This document shows, one piece after another, positions 34,926 to 44,530 of a DNA stretch of 60,527 nucleotides. The DNA is taken from the NCBI RefSeq assembly GCF_029067145.1, contig NZ_JAIEFA010000036.1, forward strand, positions 1 through 60,527, read 5' to 3'. The position numbers and the translations under genes are program-made. Positions within the stretch are counted from its first letter, which is position 1, and each line of letters opens with the position of its first letter. The notes under the pieces are model-generated. The model saw nothing but the letters and a program-made list of their open reading frames with translations, did not search any database and had not been told where the DNA came from. The stretch is from Helicobacter sp. (GTDB lineage Bacteria; Campylobacterota; Campylobacteria; Campylobacterales; Helicobacteraceae).

Positions 34926-36001
34926 GCTTTATCCTTTTCAAGAGGAATAATAATTTCTTGATTGATAGAAAGGGAATTTGCATTTTGAATCGCATTGTAT
35001 TGCGTAATACGTTTGCTTGGCACACCATAACGTTTGGCAATAGAATGAATCGTTTCCCCCTTACCTACACGATGCACTAAATAAGATTTAACTTGCAATT
35101 TTTCTTGAGTTTGCACTTCGGATTTATAGCGCACCAAAAACTGATAAGGCACATACACAGGGTAAGATTTCGCATAGGTTGGAGCAATATTACGTTTAAA
35201 TTGTGGATTATAGTATTTTAACTCTTTCAAACTCAATCCCACTTGTGCGGCAATCTTGCTCAATGGAGTAGCGGGTGGCACTTCAATGGAGGCAAGCAAA
35301 GAATTTGCCCCACGATTTAGAAAATAATCGTAATTGTTCGTCTTCAAGGTATCTACATTACGAAACATCAAAGAAACAGAAAGAATCTTGCGAATATACA
35401 TACGACTTTCTAATGGAATATATTTGATTTCAGGGTCTAAAAGCACACCCAATGAATCGCTACCTGCTTCGTTGATTGCGCGTCTTAAGCGTCCATCACC
35501 GCAATTATAAGCAATCGCTGCAAGATACCATTTACCAAAGCTTTCTTTTAATTGCTTTAGATAAGCAATCGCGGCTTTTGTGGATTTGATTGGGTCTTTG
35601 CGTTCGTCAATTTGAGCATTAATTTCCAATCCCAAAGATTTTGCAGTTTTGGGCATAAATTGCCACATTCCTATCGCGCGTTTGCTAGACTTAGCAGTCA
35701 AAGAAAATCCTGATTCAATCATCGCAAGATACAAAAATTCTTGTGGGATTCCTTCTTTTAAAAACATTTCTTTTAAAGTCGGGATAAACTCGTAACCACT
35801 TTTGAATTTTTGTAACAAATAATCTTGTCGTGCATCGCTTAAAAAAGAATTTTTCACATCAACAAAATATTCATTGTTTAAAAACTCTGGTTCTACATCA
35901 AAAGTTTTTAAAACCTCCTCGCTGTGCGTGTCATAACCCATTATGTCAAATTGAGCAAATCCTAAAGTCGCAATCAATAAAAGGGAATAAAAAATTTTCA
36001 T
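34922..36001 (-). CDS. mltD: Membrane-bound lytic transglycosylase D with LysM domain
   Basis: 359 residues with a signal peptide (MKIFYSLLLIATLGFA). The SLT family 1D catalytic domain has its glutamate in AMIESGFSL, then KRAIGMWQFMP and AAIAYNCGDGRL. A single C-terminal LysM domain (~305-350: VGKGETIHSIAKRYGV) binds the glycan. E. coli MltD has two LysM modules. It leads into rlpA with a four-base overlap. A 103 bp AT-rich gap upstream could hold an internal promoter. Confidence 0.94.
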   Translation of the reverse strand: MKIFYSLLLIATLGFAQFDIMGYDTHSEEVLKTFDVEPEFLNNEYFVDVKNSFLSDARQDYLLQKFKSGYEFIPTLKEMFLKEGIPQEFLYLAMIESGFSLTAKSSKRAIGMWQFMPKTAKSLGLEINAQIDERKDPIKSTKAAIAYLKQLKESFGKWYLAAIAYNCGDGRLRRAINEAGSDSLGVLLDPEIKYIPLESRMYIRKILSVSLMFRNVDTLKTNNYDYFLNRGANSLLASIEVPPATPLSKIAAQVGLSLKELKYYNPQFKRNIAPTYAKSYPVYVPYQFLVRYKSEVQTQEKLQVKSYLVHRVGKGETIHSIAKRYGVPSKRITQYNAIQNANSLSINQEIIIPLEKDKA

Positions 36002-36104
36002 CGGATACCTTAAAAAATATTTAATTTTAAGTAAAGATTAGATTTTATCTAAAATTTATAAAGTTTTCAATAAAAATTTATAAAAATACAGCGATATTAT
36101 TTCC

Positions 36105-36587
36105 CTATTTTGCTTGATTTTGTGTCTTTTGCAAAGATTGTTGTGCCTCTTTTAAGCGATTTTGCAACTGCACAAACCAATCCTTATATTGCTGAAGCTG
36201 TATTTCTTCGGCTTTATTTGGATTATTCAAAATTAAAACCGCGCGATAGTCTCTTTCAAACTCCTCCACAATCCAACGCAACTGCAAAAACTCTTGAGGG
36301 CTCAAATTGCCTTGCTTTAGAATCCCTAACGCTTGTTCATAATTATGCTTTGTTTTTTGCAAAAACTTCTGAAGATTTAAACGTTGCTTTGATTGGCTAA
36401 AAATACTTAGAGCAGAACGATTATAAGGGTCTATGTCTAAGGCTTGCGTGGCGAGTTGATAGGAAGATTCAAAGTTTCCTTTATTAAATTCTCTCTTTGC
36501 TTCGCGGCTCAAATTATAAGAAGTAGAAAAATAAAAATATCCTGCGATTAAAAACAATAATCCAACGCTTGATACTATCCATTTCAT
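36105..36587 (-). CDS. Single-pass membrane protein with TPR-like region, unknown
   Basis: 160 residues. A membrane helix at residues ~5-21 is followed by a TPR-like pair of helices (REFNKGNFESSYQLATQAL DIDPYN region, ~32-58), then a Gln/Lys-rich helical tail likely to form coiled coil. I do not recognise a named family. It lies two bases after the acyltransferase gene on the same strand and before mltD, so it is probably an envelope protein facing the periplasm. It may be a scaffold, but nothing shows a specific role. Confidence 0.8.
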   Translation of the reverse strand: MKWIVSSVGLLFLIAGYFYFSTSYNLSREAKREFNKGNFESSYQLATQALDIDPYNRSALSIFSQSKQRLNLQKFLQKTKHNYEQALGILKQGNLSPQEFLQLRWIVEEFERDYRAVLILNNPNKAEEIQLQQYKDWFVQLQNRLKEAQQSLQKTQNQAK

Positions 36588-36589
36588 TG

Positions 36590-37297
36590 TTAAATCTTCC
36601 TTAACACTTCATTTAGCTCATCTTCTTCCATTTTACATTGGATAAGATTCTTTGCTCTTTCTAGATTCAAAGATTCCACTTCCAATGGCTCTTTAATCAC
36701 ACAAATAACTTTACTAAAGGGCTTTGGCACTTGGAATCTATCCCAGCTATTAAACCTCCAAGCGTTTTGATAAAGAATCCTTGAAATCACAATAGGAACT
36801 TTGGATTTTTGCGATAAAAGCACGATTCCATCTGCAACACTATGGTAAGGACCACGCGGACCATCAGGTGTAATAGCAATATATTCTTGATTTTCAATTT
36901 TCTTTACTGCTCCCAAAAGCGCACGCATTCCCCCTTTAGAACTTGAACCGCGCAGAGAACCAATGTTAAAGTATTGTATCGTTTGAGCAATCAAATCCCC
37001 ATCAAAATGCTGACTAATCAGCACAGATACTTTTTGTTGGCGATTCAAAAACTTATTACTCACTAAAGGCTGCAACAAGAGCTCGCCGTGCCAAAATGCA
37101 ATGATAAATATTTCATCGTGTGCAATTTTCTCCAAAGTTTTTGGAGAAATCTGAAATTCAAAACGAACCAAATAGGATAGAATTTTAATAATGAAAGCCA
37201 AGATGGGTGGTAGCAATTTAACAGAAATTTCACGATTCTTGCTTTTTAGCTTTTGTTTTAAGTTCTTAAAATGCGTTGGATAGCCTAAAATCTTCAT
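36590..37297 (-). CDS. DUF374 / lysophospholipid acyltransferase-like protein
   Basis: 235 residues. A hydrophobic stretch at ~28-45 is followed by the acyltransferase motif as FWHGELLL (H in place of the HxxxxD-type histidine), then ISQHFDGDLIAQ, RGSSSKGGMRALL and ITPDGPRGP. This is the pattern of the DUF374 branch of the LpxL/PlsC superfamily. It probably transfers an acyl chain to a lipid, possibly lipid A or a lipoprotein, at the inner membrane; the acceptor is unknown. In H. pylori the same gene is beside miaB. Confidence 0.85.
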   Translation of the reverse strand: MKILGYPTHFKNLKQKLKSKNREISVKLLPPILAFIIKILSYLVRFEFQISPKTLEKIAHDEIFIIAFWHGELLLQPLVSNKFLNRQQKVSVLISQHFDGDLIAQTIQYFNIGSLRGSSSKGGMRALLGAVKKIENQEYIAITPDGPRGPYHSVADGIVLLSQKSKVPIVISRILYQNAWRFNSWDRFQVPKPFSKVICVIKEPLEVESLNLERAKNLIQCKMEEDELNEVLRKI

Positions 37298-37323
37298 TGA
37301 AATTCTTGCAATAATCTTTAAAT

Positions 37324-38652
37324 TTAGATTAACTCTCCTAAAAGTTGCGCGCCTTTAACTTGACTAATTTTTACCCTGCAAATCTCCCCTATCAAATTGC
37401 GCTCTGCCTTCACGCGCACGAGTTTATTCGTATCACTCCGCCCTTCAAGCAATGAGTTTTTCTCATCAAAACTTTCAAACAAAATAGAATGAATTTTTCC
37501 TATTTGTTTAAAATTATCTTCTGTTAAGATTTTCTTATGACGCTCTTTTAGAAGCATTAAACGCTCTTTCGCAACTTCCTCATCAACCAATTCTACACTC
37601 TTATCTTCCTCTAACCATTTTTGAGCTTGCGTATGGGGGCGCGAGGAGTAAATAAAACTATAAAGAGTATCAAAACGCACTTTTTCTAGCACATCTAAGG
37701 TATCCAAAAAGTCTTCTTCGCTTTCTGTTGGGAATCCTACAATAATATCTGTCCCAACACTTAGACTGGGAATGAGTGCGCGCATTTTTTCAATACGATT
37801 CAAAAACCATTCCTTAGTATATCCACGTTTCATTTTTTGTAAAATCGCATTAGAACCACTCTGCAAAGGCATATGAATGGACTTGCAGATTTTGGGATTC
37901 CGCGCAAATTCGGAAATAAAATCATCGTCCATATGTAAAGGGTGCGGCGAGGTGAAACGAATACGTTCCAACCCATCAATTTGAGAAATTTCATTTAAAA
38001 GTTGCGTGAAATTAATTGCGCGATGTTCATTTGTAAAACGTTTCCCATAGTTATTAACATTCTGCCCAAGAAGTAAAATCTCTTTTACGCCATTGCCTAC
38101 CATACGTTTTGCTTCATCTAAAATCAGCGCGACAGGGATTGAAATCTCATTTCCTCTTGTGTGCGGGACAATGCAATAAGTGCATTTTTTATCACAACCA
38201 ATAGAAATATTAATCATACCTTTTAAAGCAGAATTAAAATTTTGACTAAAAACATAAGTGCTATCATCATAATCAATATCTACCCACGCAACGCGTTTTT
38301 GATGAATAATCTGTGAGATTTTAGAAACATTGCGCGCACCAAGCACAAAATCAACCGCCTTAGAACGTTTAAGAATCGTATCTCCCAAATGGCTTGCCGT
38401 GCAACCACAAATGCCAATTTTTGCGTCTTGTTTTTTGAGTTTGGCATATTGTCCAATCTCTGAAAACAACTTTTTTTCTGGTTTTTCACGCACAGAACAG
38501 GTATTGATTAAAATTAAATCTGCTTCTTTTGGATTCTGTGTTAAAAAATAATGCTCCTTTTCTTGTAATTCCGCGATAATATGCGCGCTATCGCGTTCAT
38601 TCATTGCGCAACCAAGAGTTTGGATATAAAGTTTTTTACCCAAAGGAATCAC
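37324..38652 (-). CDS. miaB: tRNA-2-methylthio-N6-dimethylallyladenosine synthase
   Basis: Radical SAM methylthiotransferase that modifies A37 of tRNAs reading UNN codons. The 442 residues comprise an N-terminal UPF0004 domain with three cluster cysteines (LGCAMNERDS, NTCSVREKP, GICGCTASH). The radical SAM motif CDKKCTYCIVPHTRG and a C-terminal TRAM domain (LVRVKAERNLIGEICRVKI region) follow. The start is GTG, directly abutting the TAA of the small gene upstream. The next gene downstream is the DUF374 acyltransferase. Confidence 0.96.
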   Translation of the reverse strand: MIPLGKKLYIQTLGCAMNERDSAHIIAELQEKEHYFLTQNPKEADLILINTCSVREKPEKKLFSEIGQYAKLKKQDAKIGICGCTASHLGDTILKRSKAVDFVLGARNVSKISQIIHQKRVAWVDIDYDDSTYVFSQNFNSALKGMINISIGCDKKCTYCIVPHTRGNEISIPVALILDEAKRMVGNGVKEILLLGQNVNNYGKRFTNEHRAINFTQLLNEISQIDGLERIRFTSPHPLHMDDDFISEFARNPKICKSIHMPLQSGSNAILQKMKRGYTKEWFLNRIEKMRALIPSLSVGTDIIVGFPTESEEDFLDTLDVLEKVRFDTLYSFIYSSRPHTQAQKWLEEDKSVELVDEEVAKERLMLLKERHKKILTEDNFKQIGKIHSILFESFDEKNSLLEGRSDTNKLVRVKAERNLIGEICRVKISQVKGAQLLGELI

Positions 38653-38895
38653 TTATAAAATGTGCATTTCATACATATAATCACCCTCATCTAGTCCATA
38701 ACGTACTTCACGAAAATAGGCTCGCTTGCCCTTTTTTTCAAAATATTCCAACAAAGATTGCATTTCTTTATGGGAATTTTCTTTATCACAATAGAAAATA
38801 TCAGATTTTTTTTCCTCCAACATTTCCTCTAATTTTTTAATTGTAACTTTTGTTGGCTTTTCATTAATATGTTCGCGTGCTAATTTAATATCCAT
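38653..38895 (-). CDS. HP0268-type small nuclease
   Basis: 80 residues, soluble, strongly charged. It matches the H. pylori HP0268 family by length, position directly before miaB, and the C-terminal pattern REVRYGLDEGDYMYEM. HP0268 has been reported to nick DNA and cleave RNA and to have an Smr-like fold. Whether this one is active is not shown by sequence. Its stop codon touches the GTG start of miaB, so the pair is co-transcribed and probably coupled. It opens the 17-gene minus-strand run. Confidence 0.85.
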   Translation of the reverse strand: MDIKLAREHINEKPTKVTIKKLEEMLEEKKSDIFYCDKENSHKEMQSLLEYFEKKGKRAYFREVRYGLDEGDYMYEMHIL

Positions 38896-39103
38896 TTTTC
38901 ACCCTTACTTTTTGTAGAAAAATATTTGATTATATATATTTTTTACTTAAAAACTAATTTCAACAAGGATTTATTTTTATATTACTTCCAAACTTATCAA
39001 GAATCTTTATAAATATAAAGCCCTTATAAAGAAAATTTAAACTAAAATAAGCTAATTATTTTTGGGATTAACAAAACAAATTTTAAGGATTTAAGGACAA
39101 ATT

Positions 39104-40231
39104 TTGGAAAAAATACTAGATATTATTGAAGGAATCGCCTATGAAAAAGGGCTTCCAATAGAAAGTGTTTCAGAGGCAGTTAAAGAAGCGGTTATTAAAG
39201 TCGCCAAAGAAACTTTAGATTCCAATATTTATTATGAAGCAGAAATTGATAAAAAAAATAAAACACTTCATCTTTACCAAGTCATTAGCGTATGTGAAAA
39301 CGATAGCTCCGATGTAGAAGATAAAAATAATTTTATCTCGTTAAGCGAAGCCAAAAAACACGACAATGAAATTAAAGTGGGAGATGAATTGCGCTATGAA
39401 TTAAGCCTAGAAGATATGAGCAGAAGTGCTGTAAATTCCCTCTTTAAAGAACTTGAATACAAAATCCAACGTTTAATTGAAACACAGCTTTTTGACAAAT
39501 ATAAATCACAAATTGGAAAAATCATTAGCGGAAATGTCGTGCGGATTGACGATTTGGGAAATACTTATGTAGAAATTGACGAAATCCGCGCTATTTTGCC
39601 CAAGAAAAATCGTATCAAAGGTGAAGAATTTAGCGTAGGACAAGTGATTGGTGCTGTGCTAAAACACGTTGGAATTGACCGCCAAAACGGAATCACTATT
39701 GAATTAAGTCGCACAACACCCAAAATGCTAGAAGAACTTTTGAGATTAGAAGTACCAGAAATCAAAGATGGGGAAGTAGAAATCGTCAATTGTGCAAGGA
39801 TTCCGGGAGAACGCGCGAAGGTTGCCCTAAAAACCATTTCTACAAAAATTGACCCTGTTGGTGCGACGGTTGGCATTAAGGGTGTGCGCATTAATGCTGT
39901 CTCAAAAGAACTTAAAAACGAAAGCATTGATTGCATAGAGTATTCTGCGCAACCTGAAATTTACATTGCGCGTGCGCTTTCTCCTGCGCTTGTCATTAGT
40001 GTAGCACTAGACGAGAATAAGGCTATCGTTAATATCACAAGCGAACAGAAGCCCAAAGCCATTGGTAAAAGTGGAATCAATATCCGCCTAGCCTCTATGC
40101 TCACGGGCTTTGAAATTGAACTAAAAGAAATTGATAACCTCAATCAAAGCGCAAAACAAACAACTGAAAACAATCCACAAGAAGCACCTAAAAATAATCT
40201 TGATATTCTTTCTTCGCTTTTTAAAGAATAA
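39104..40231 (+). CDS. nusA: Transcription termination/antitermination protein NusA
   Basis: RNA polymerase-binding factor for pausing and termination. The 375 residues contain the N-terminal NusA domain (1-~120), an S1 domain (GNVVRIDDLGNTYVEI), KH1 and KH2 with GVRINAVSKEL and GKSGINIRLAS. Campylobacterota NusA lacks the acidic C-terminal repeats of E. coli, as here. The start is TTG at 39104, chosen because AAGGAC precedes it by 6-7 nt and the family's N-terminus follows at once. It is divergent from the HP0268-type gene. Confidence 0.95.
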   Translation: MEKILDIIEGIAYEKGLPIESVSEAVKEAVIKVAKETLDSNIYYEAEIDKKNKTLHLYQVISVCENDSSDVEDKNNFISLSEAKKHDNEIKVGDELRYELSLEDMSRSAVNSLFKELEYKIQRLIETQLFDKYKSQIGKIISGNVVRIDDLGNTYVEIDEIRAILPKKNRIKGEEFSVGQVIGAVLKHVGIDRQNGITIELSRTTPKMLEELLRLEVPEIKDGEVEIVNCARIPGERAKVALKTISTKIDPVGATVGIKGVRINAVSKELKNESIDCIEYSAQPEIYIARALSPALVISVALDENKAIVNITSEQKPKAIGKSGINIRLASMLTGFEIELKEIDNLNQSAKQTTENNPQEAPKNNLDILSSLFKE

Positions 40232-40346
40232 TTTTAAGAATAAAGATTTGTCTTTTACCGCTTTTTAAATGTTTTTAGAATAGAATCTCAAGCTTTAATT
40301 GAGTTTTTTAAAAAACAAAAGAGATTTTAGAGAATTTGGAGTTTTT

Positions 40347-41804
40347 ATGATTGGCTGGATGCAAAAACACAAAAAATATTTAATCATTACCATTTGGATT
40401 AGCACTATTGCTTTTGTTGGCGCAGGATTTGTAGGCTGGGGAAGTTATAGTTTTTCAAGCACAAGCAATGCAGTTGCAGTAGTTGGAGATAGAAAAATTA
40501 GCATTGAAAAATTACAACGCGAGTATGCAAAACTCTATAATCTCTATAATCAGCTCTTTAATGGCGCATTAGACAACGAGCAAGCTAAAAAAATAGGGAT
40601 TGAAGAACAAGCTTTAAACAATCTTATTTCACGTGCTCTAAGGCTTAATTATGCTTATGATTTAGGATTGCGTGTCAGCAAAGAAGAAGTGATTAATGCC
40701 CTAACTACGATGGATACTTTCCAAAATAATGGTCAATTTGACAATGAAATTTATAAACGTCTTTTAGCAGACAATCAACTGCGTCCAAAAGATTTTGAAG
40801 AAGAATTAGGCGAAAGTCTATTGCTTGAAAAACTAAATGCTATTTTAGAGATTCCATTAACTCCACTTGAAACTGAAATGATGGGTGCTGTCTATTTTAC
40901 AGAAGACCACATTAAAATCCATATTCTCAAACAATCTGATATCACTTTCACTCCAACTCAAGAAGCTATTAAAAAATATTGGGAAGAGAATCAAGACATT
41001 TATCAAACAGAACGTGGCTATGAAATTGCGAGCATTTTAATTTCTCCTGACAGCATAGAAGCAAACGAAGAGAATCTCAAAAAATATTATGAAGATTTTA
41101 AAAATCAATTCTTAAATGCTAATGGACAACTTTTGACTTTCCAAGAAGCAAAAGAGCAAGTTTTGGAAAAATACAAAGACGCACAGGCAGAAAAGGAATC
41201 CTTAAAAGAATATATTACTTTACGCAAAGGAGAAAACTCCAAAGCAAAAACAAGTATTCTCTACGAAGGCGATGAAACCTATGGGATAGAATTTTTAGAT
41301 TTGCTTAGTCAAGCCAAAGAACAAAGCACCATTAAACCTATCAAAACAAAAAAGGGCTACCTCACCGCAAAGGTAATAAAAATTATTCCAAGCAAACCAA
41401 AAACCTATGAAGCAGCCAAATTAGATGCCACAGAAGATTTTATTAATTTTGAAAAAGCAAAATTATTAGAAGAAAAAGCAAAATCTCAATTAGCAAACTT
41501 TCAAGGCGTAGATGTGGGTTATTTAAGTCGCGAAAGTCGTGCAGTTTTAGAGGGCTTAAACGAACAAGAAAGTCAAGATTTCATTTCCCAACTTTTCACG
41601 AAAACCAAAGCAAAAGATTACATTTTCTTGCAAGATAAGATAATTTTATATGAAATCCTTGACCAAAGACTAAAAAATTCTGATATAATGGCGAAAAATT
41701 TAGATTTTTTAACACAAAGTGGTATGCAAGTCAAATCTCGCCTTGTTGATGTCGCCTTTATGGAACATTTATTAAAAATTTATAAAATTGTTAGAAAAAT
41801 CTAA
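40347..41804 (+). CDS. Periplasmic SurA/PpiD-like folding chaperone
   Basis: About 485 residues from the ATG at 40347 (TTGGAG five bases upstream). An upstream TTG (40299) would add 16 residues. A single N-terminal membrane helix (KYLIITIWISTIAFVGAGF) is followed by a SurA_N-type domain (VAVVGDRKISIEKLQREY...), and a parvulin-like region is degenerate or absent. As in PpiD, it would assist outer-membrane protein folding from the inner membrane. It lies directly upstream of ftsA-ftsZ, the order known in Helicobacter. Confidence 0.85.
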   Translation: MIGWMQKHKKYLIITIWISTIAFVGAGFVGWGSYSFSSTSNAVAVVGDRKISIEKLQREYAKLYNLYNQLFNGALDNEQAKKIGIEEQALNNLISRALRLNYAYDLGLRVSKEEVINALTTMDTFQNNGQFDNEIYKRLLADNQLRPKDFEEELGESLLLEKLNAILEIPLTPLETEMMGAVYFTEDHIKIHILKQSDITFTPTQEAIKKYWEENQDIYQTERGYEIASILISPDSIEANEENLKKYYEDFKNQFLNANGQLLTFQEAKEQVLEKYKDAQAEKESLKEYITLRKGENSKAKTSILYEGDETYGIEFLDLLSQAKEQSTIKPIKTKKGYLTAKVIKIIPSKPKTYEAAKLDATEDFINFEKAKLLEEKAKSQLANFQGVDVGYLSRESRAVLEGLNEQESQDFISQLFTKTKAKDYIFLQDKIILYEILDQRLKNSDIMAKNLDFLTQSGMQVKSRLVDVAFMEHLLKIYKIVRKI

Positions 41805-41849
41805 ATGCTTAAGAACATATAGAAACGAATTGTAGCAAAGGACAAGGAT

Positions 41850-43256
41850 TTGGAGCAAATACTTTTAGGCATTGATATAGGTTCAACAAAAATCTGTGCA
41901 ATCATTGCAAACTGCAAAGATGGAGTTCCTCATATCATTGGCACAGGATTTCATAAATCGCAAGGACTTAAAAAAGGCTCAATTACCAATATAGAACAAG
42001 CGAGTCGCGCCATTAAAGATGCCGTAAATGACGCAAAACGTGTGGCAGGCACAAATATTAATAAAGCTGTTATCTCTATTTCTAGTGCTTACACCAAAAG
42101 CACAGATAGTTCCGGAGTGCTTAATTGTCTAAACAATGAAATTGGAATCAAAGAAATCAATCGCGTAATTCAAAGTGCGCTTTATAATGCCTCTATCCCA
42201 AACGAATACGAAGTGGTACATATTTTGCCCTATAATTTTAAATTGGACGACCAAGATTTTATTGATGACCCTATGGGAATGAGTGGTGGTCGCCTAGAAG
42301 TTTCTGTGCGCATTATTACCGCACAAAAATTAAGCTTAGGGAATCTCAAAAAAGCCATCAAAACTGCGGGAATAGAGATTGAAAACATTGTGCTTGCTTC
42401 TTATGCTTCGTCTATTGCTGTTTTAACTGAAGATGAAAAAAATCTAGGAGTTGCTTGCATAGATATGGGCGGGAGCACTTGTGAATTAATGATTCATGTT
42501 GGAAACTCCTTGCGTTATAATGACTTTTTAGGTGTAGGTTCTAATCATATCACGAATGACTTGGCAATGGCATTGCACACGCCGCAATCTATTGCAGAAC
42601 AAGTAAAGATTCAATATGGTGGCTTTCCAAGAACTTCAGAGGATACAGAGAATCTAATTGAGATTCCAAGCATTGGCGGTAGCGACAATGACAAACATCA
42701 AGTTTCACTTGCAGTGGTGCATAATGTTGTCTATGCACGCGTAGAAGAAACTCTAATGATTCTAGCTAAATCATTAGAGCATAGCAACCTAAAAGACCAA
42801 CTAGGAAGTGGAATCGTGCTTACAGGTGGTATGGTGCAACTAGATGGAATCCGTGATTTAGCGGCTGCACTCTTTAACGCGCCTGTGCGTCTTGCGAATC
42901 CAATAGAAATTGATGGTTTATTTACAGACTTAAAGGGACCAGAATGCTCCACAGCAATTGGGCTGGTTCTTTATGCTTCAGGCAAATATACCAACTATGA
43001 AATTGATTCGGAAAAACGCATTCGCTATCTCAATGAAAAGCTAGGGGAAGAGACAGAGCAATTATCAAAAAACATTCATCTCATCAATCCTTTGCAAGAT
43101 AAGCAATCAAGTATTGCAAATCCCGTCAATAGCGTCCCAAAAAGTGCGGCAGATATTAAACAAGATTTAAGCAATATCACAGAGATTAAGAAAATCCAAC
43201 CCAAAAATAACAATTTCATAAGACAGATGTGGGAAAAACTTACCCAAATGTTTTGA
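41850..43256 (+). CDS. ftsA: Cell division protein FtsA
   Basis: Actin-like protein that anchors FtsZ to the membrane. 468 residues. Phosphate-1 ILLGIDIGSTKICAII, 1C domain, phosphate-2 CIDMGGSTCELM and adenosine motif VLTGGMVQLDG are visible. The C-terminal amphipathic helix expected for membrane binding is RQMWEKLTQMF. The start is TTG at 41850 with AAGGAC eight bases upstream. ftsZ follows after 23 nt. Confidence 0.96.
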   Translation: MEQILLGIDIGSTKICAIIANCKDGVPHIIGTGFHKSQGLKKGSITNIEQASRAIKDAVNDAKRVAGTNINKAVISISSAYTKSTDSSGVLNCLNNEIGIKEINRVIQSALYNASIPNEYEVVHILPYNFKLDDQDFIDDPMGMSGGRLEVSVRIITAQKLSLGNLKKAIKTAGIEIENIVLASYASSIAVLTEDEKNLGVACIDMGGSTCELMIHVGNSLRYNDFLGVGSNHITNDLAMALHTPQSIAEQVKIQYGGFPRTSEDTENLIEIPSIGGSDNDKHQVSLAVVHNVVYARVEETLMILAKSLEHSNLKDQLGSGIVLTGGMVQLDGIRDLAAALFNAPVRLANPIEIDGLFTDLKGPECSTAIGLVLYASGKYTNYEIDSEKRIRYLNEKLGEETEQLSKNIHLINPLQDKQSSIANPVNSVPKSAADIKQDLSNITEIKKIQPKNNNFIRQMWEKLTQMF

Positions 43257-43279
43257 TTTAATTTAGGAGGAATAAAGCA

Positions 43280-44455
43280 ATGATAGAAGTTCAAGAAGTT
43301 AGCCCAAAATTCGGCGCAAATATTAAAGTAATTGGTGTCGGTGGTGGCGGTAGCAATATGATTGGGCATCTAATCAATACAGGAACCTACGAAGGAATTG
43401 AATTGGCAGTTGCAAACACAGATGCACAAGCTATCAATAGCTCTAGCGCACCCATTAGAATCCAACTTGGAGCAAAACTTACAAAAGGTTTAGGCGCGGG
43501 AATGAAACCTCAAGTAGGCAAAGACGCAGCATTAGAGAGCTATGAGGAGCTAAAACAATTCTTAGAAAATACTGATATTGTCTTTATTTCTGCTGGACTT
43601 GGTGGAGGAACAGGGACAGGTGCAGCACCTGTGATTGCTAAAGCGGCAAAAGAAGTAGGCGCACTTACCGTTTCTATTGTTACTAAACCTTTCCGCTGGG
43701 AAGGAAGACAACGCGCCAAACTAGCCGAAGAAGGCTATCGCGAATTAAAAGCAGAAAGCGATTCTATTGTTGTAATTCCTAATGAAAAACTCCTCTCTAT
43801 TGTAGATAAAAATCTTGGATTAAAAGATAGCTTTAGAATCGTTGATGATGTGCTTGTGCGAGCTGTAAATGGAATGAGTGGGGTGATTTTATCCCATAGC
43901 GCCGGTGATATTAATGTGGATTTTGCCGATGTTAAAACCGTAATGCACCACAAAGGTATGGCACTTATGGGAATTGGTGAATCTAGCGGCGCAGATGCTG
44001 CGAAAGAAGCAATTAAAATGGCGATTGAATCTCCTCTGTTTGACAATATGTCCATTAATGGTGCAAAAGGTGTTTTGGTGCATTTCTATTTCAATCCTGA
44101 TTATCCATTAGCTGAAATTTCTAATGCAATGGAAATCGTAGAAGGCAATACAGACCCAGAAGCAGAGGTTATCTTTGGGACAACTACCGATTCAAGTTTA
44201 GAACGTGATAAAGTTAGAATTACAATCGTCGCCACAGGATTTGAACGCGATGTAGCACAATCTACTTCCAATCCTCAAGAAGTTAGTCCAAACGAAGAAA
44301 GCTCCACATTAAAGCTTGTAAATCCTAAAGATATGAGCCAAAAAATCAATCAACAAGATAGCATTACACTTGCAAGGAAAAAAGTCAGTGGTGGAGAATT
44401 TGCTAATGACGATTATTTGGATATTCCTGCATTCTTACGCCGACAAATGGATTAA
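43280..44455 (+). CDS. ftsZ: Cell division protein FtsZ
   Basis: Tubulin-like GTPase that forms the division ring. 391 residues. VIGVGGGGSNMI at the N-terminus, the GTP signature GGGTGTGAAPVIA, the T7 loop region FADVKTVMHHKG and the C-terminal conserved peptide DYLDIPAFLRRQ, which binds FtsA, are all present. AGGAGG precedes the ATG. A stable hairpin follows the stop (44465-44502), separating it from the permease gene. Confidence 0.98.
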   Translation: MIEVQEVSPKFGANIKVIGVGGGGSNMIGHLINTGTYEGIELAVANTDAQAINSSSAPIRIQLGAKLTKGLGAGMKPQVGKDAALESYEELKQFLENTDIVFISAGLGGGTGTGAAPVIAKAAKEVGALTVSIVTKPFRWEGRQRAKLAEEGYRELKAESDSIVVIPNEKLLSIVDKNLGLKDSFRIVDDVLVRAVNGMSGVILSHSAGDINVDFADVKTVMHHKGMALMGIGESSGADAAKEAIKMAIESPLFDNMSINGAKGVLVHFYFNPDYPLAEISNAMEIVEGNTDPEAEVIFGTTTDSSLERDKVRITIVATGFERDVAQSTSNPQEVSPNEESSTLKLVNPKDMSQKINQQDSITLARKKVSGGEFANDDYLDIPAFLRRQMD

Positions 44456-44464
44456 TTTTTCTCC

Positions 44465-44502
44465 AAATGACTGATAACAACTAACCATTGTGTCAGTCAT
44501 TT
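44465..44502 (+). terminator. Hairpin after ftsZ, probable terminator
   Basis: AAATGACTGA and TCAGTCATTT pair perfectly over ten bases around an 18-base loop, in which ACAA/TTGT can add a further short stem. It begins nine bases after the ftsZ stop. The run after it is TTTATTG, short for an intrinsic terminator, so it may also act as a transcript-end stabiliser or attenuator. Confidence 0.6.
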
Positions 44503-44530
44503 ATTGCCCAGAAATAGCTAAGGATTACAA

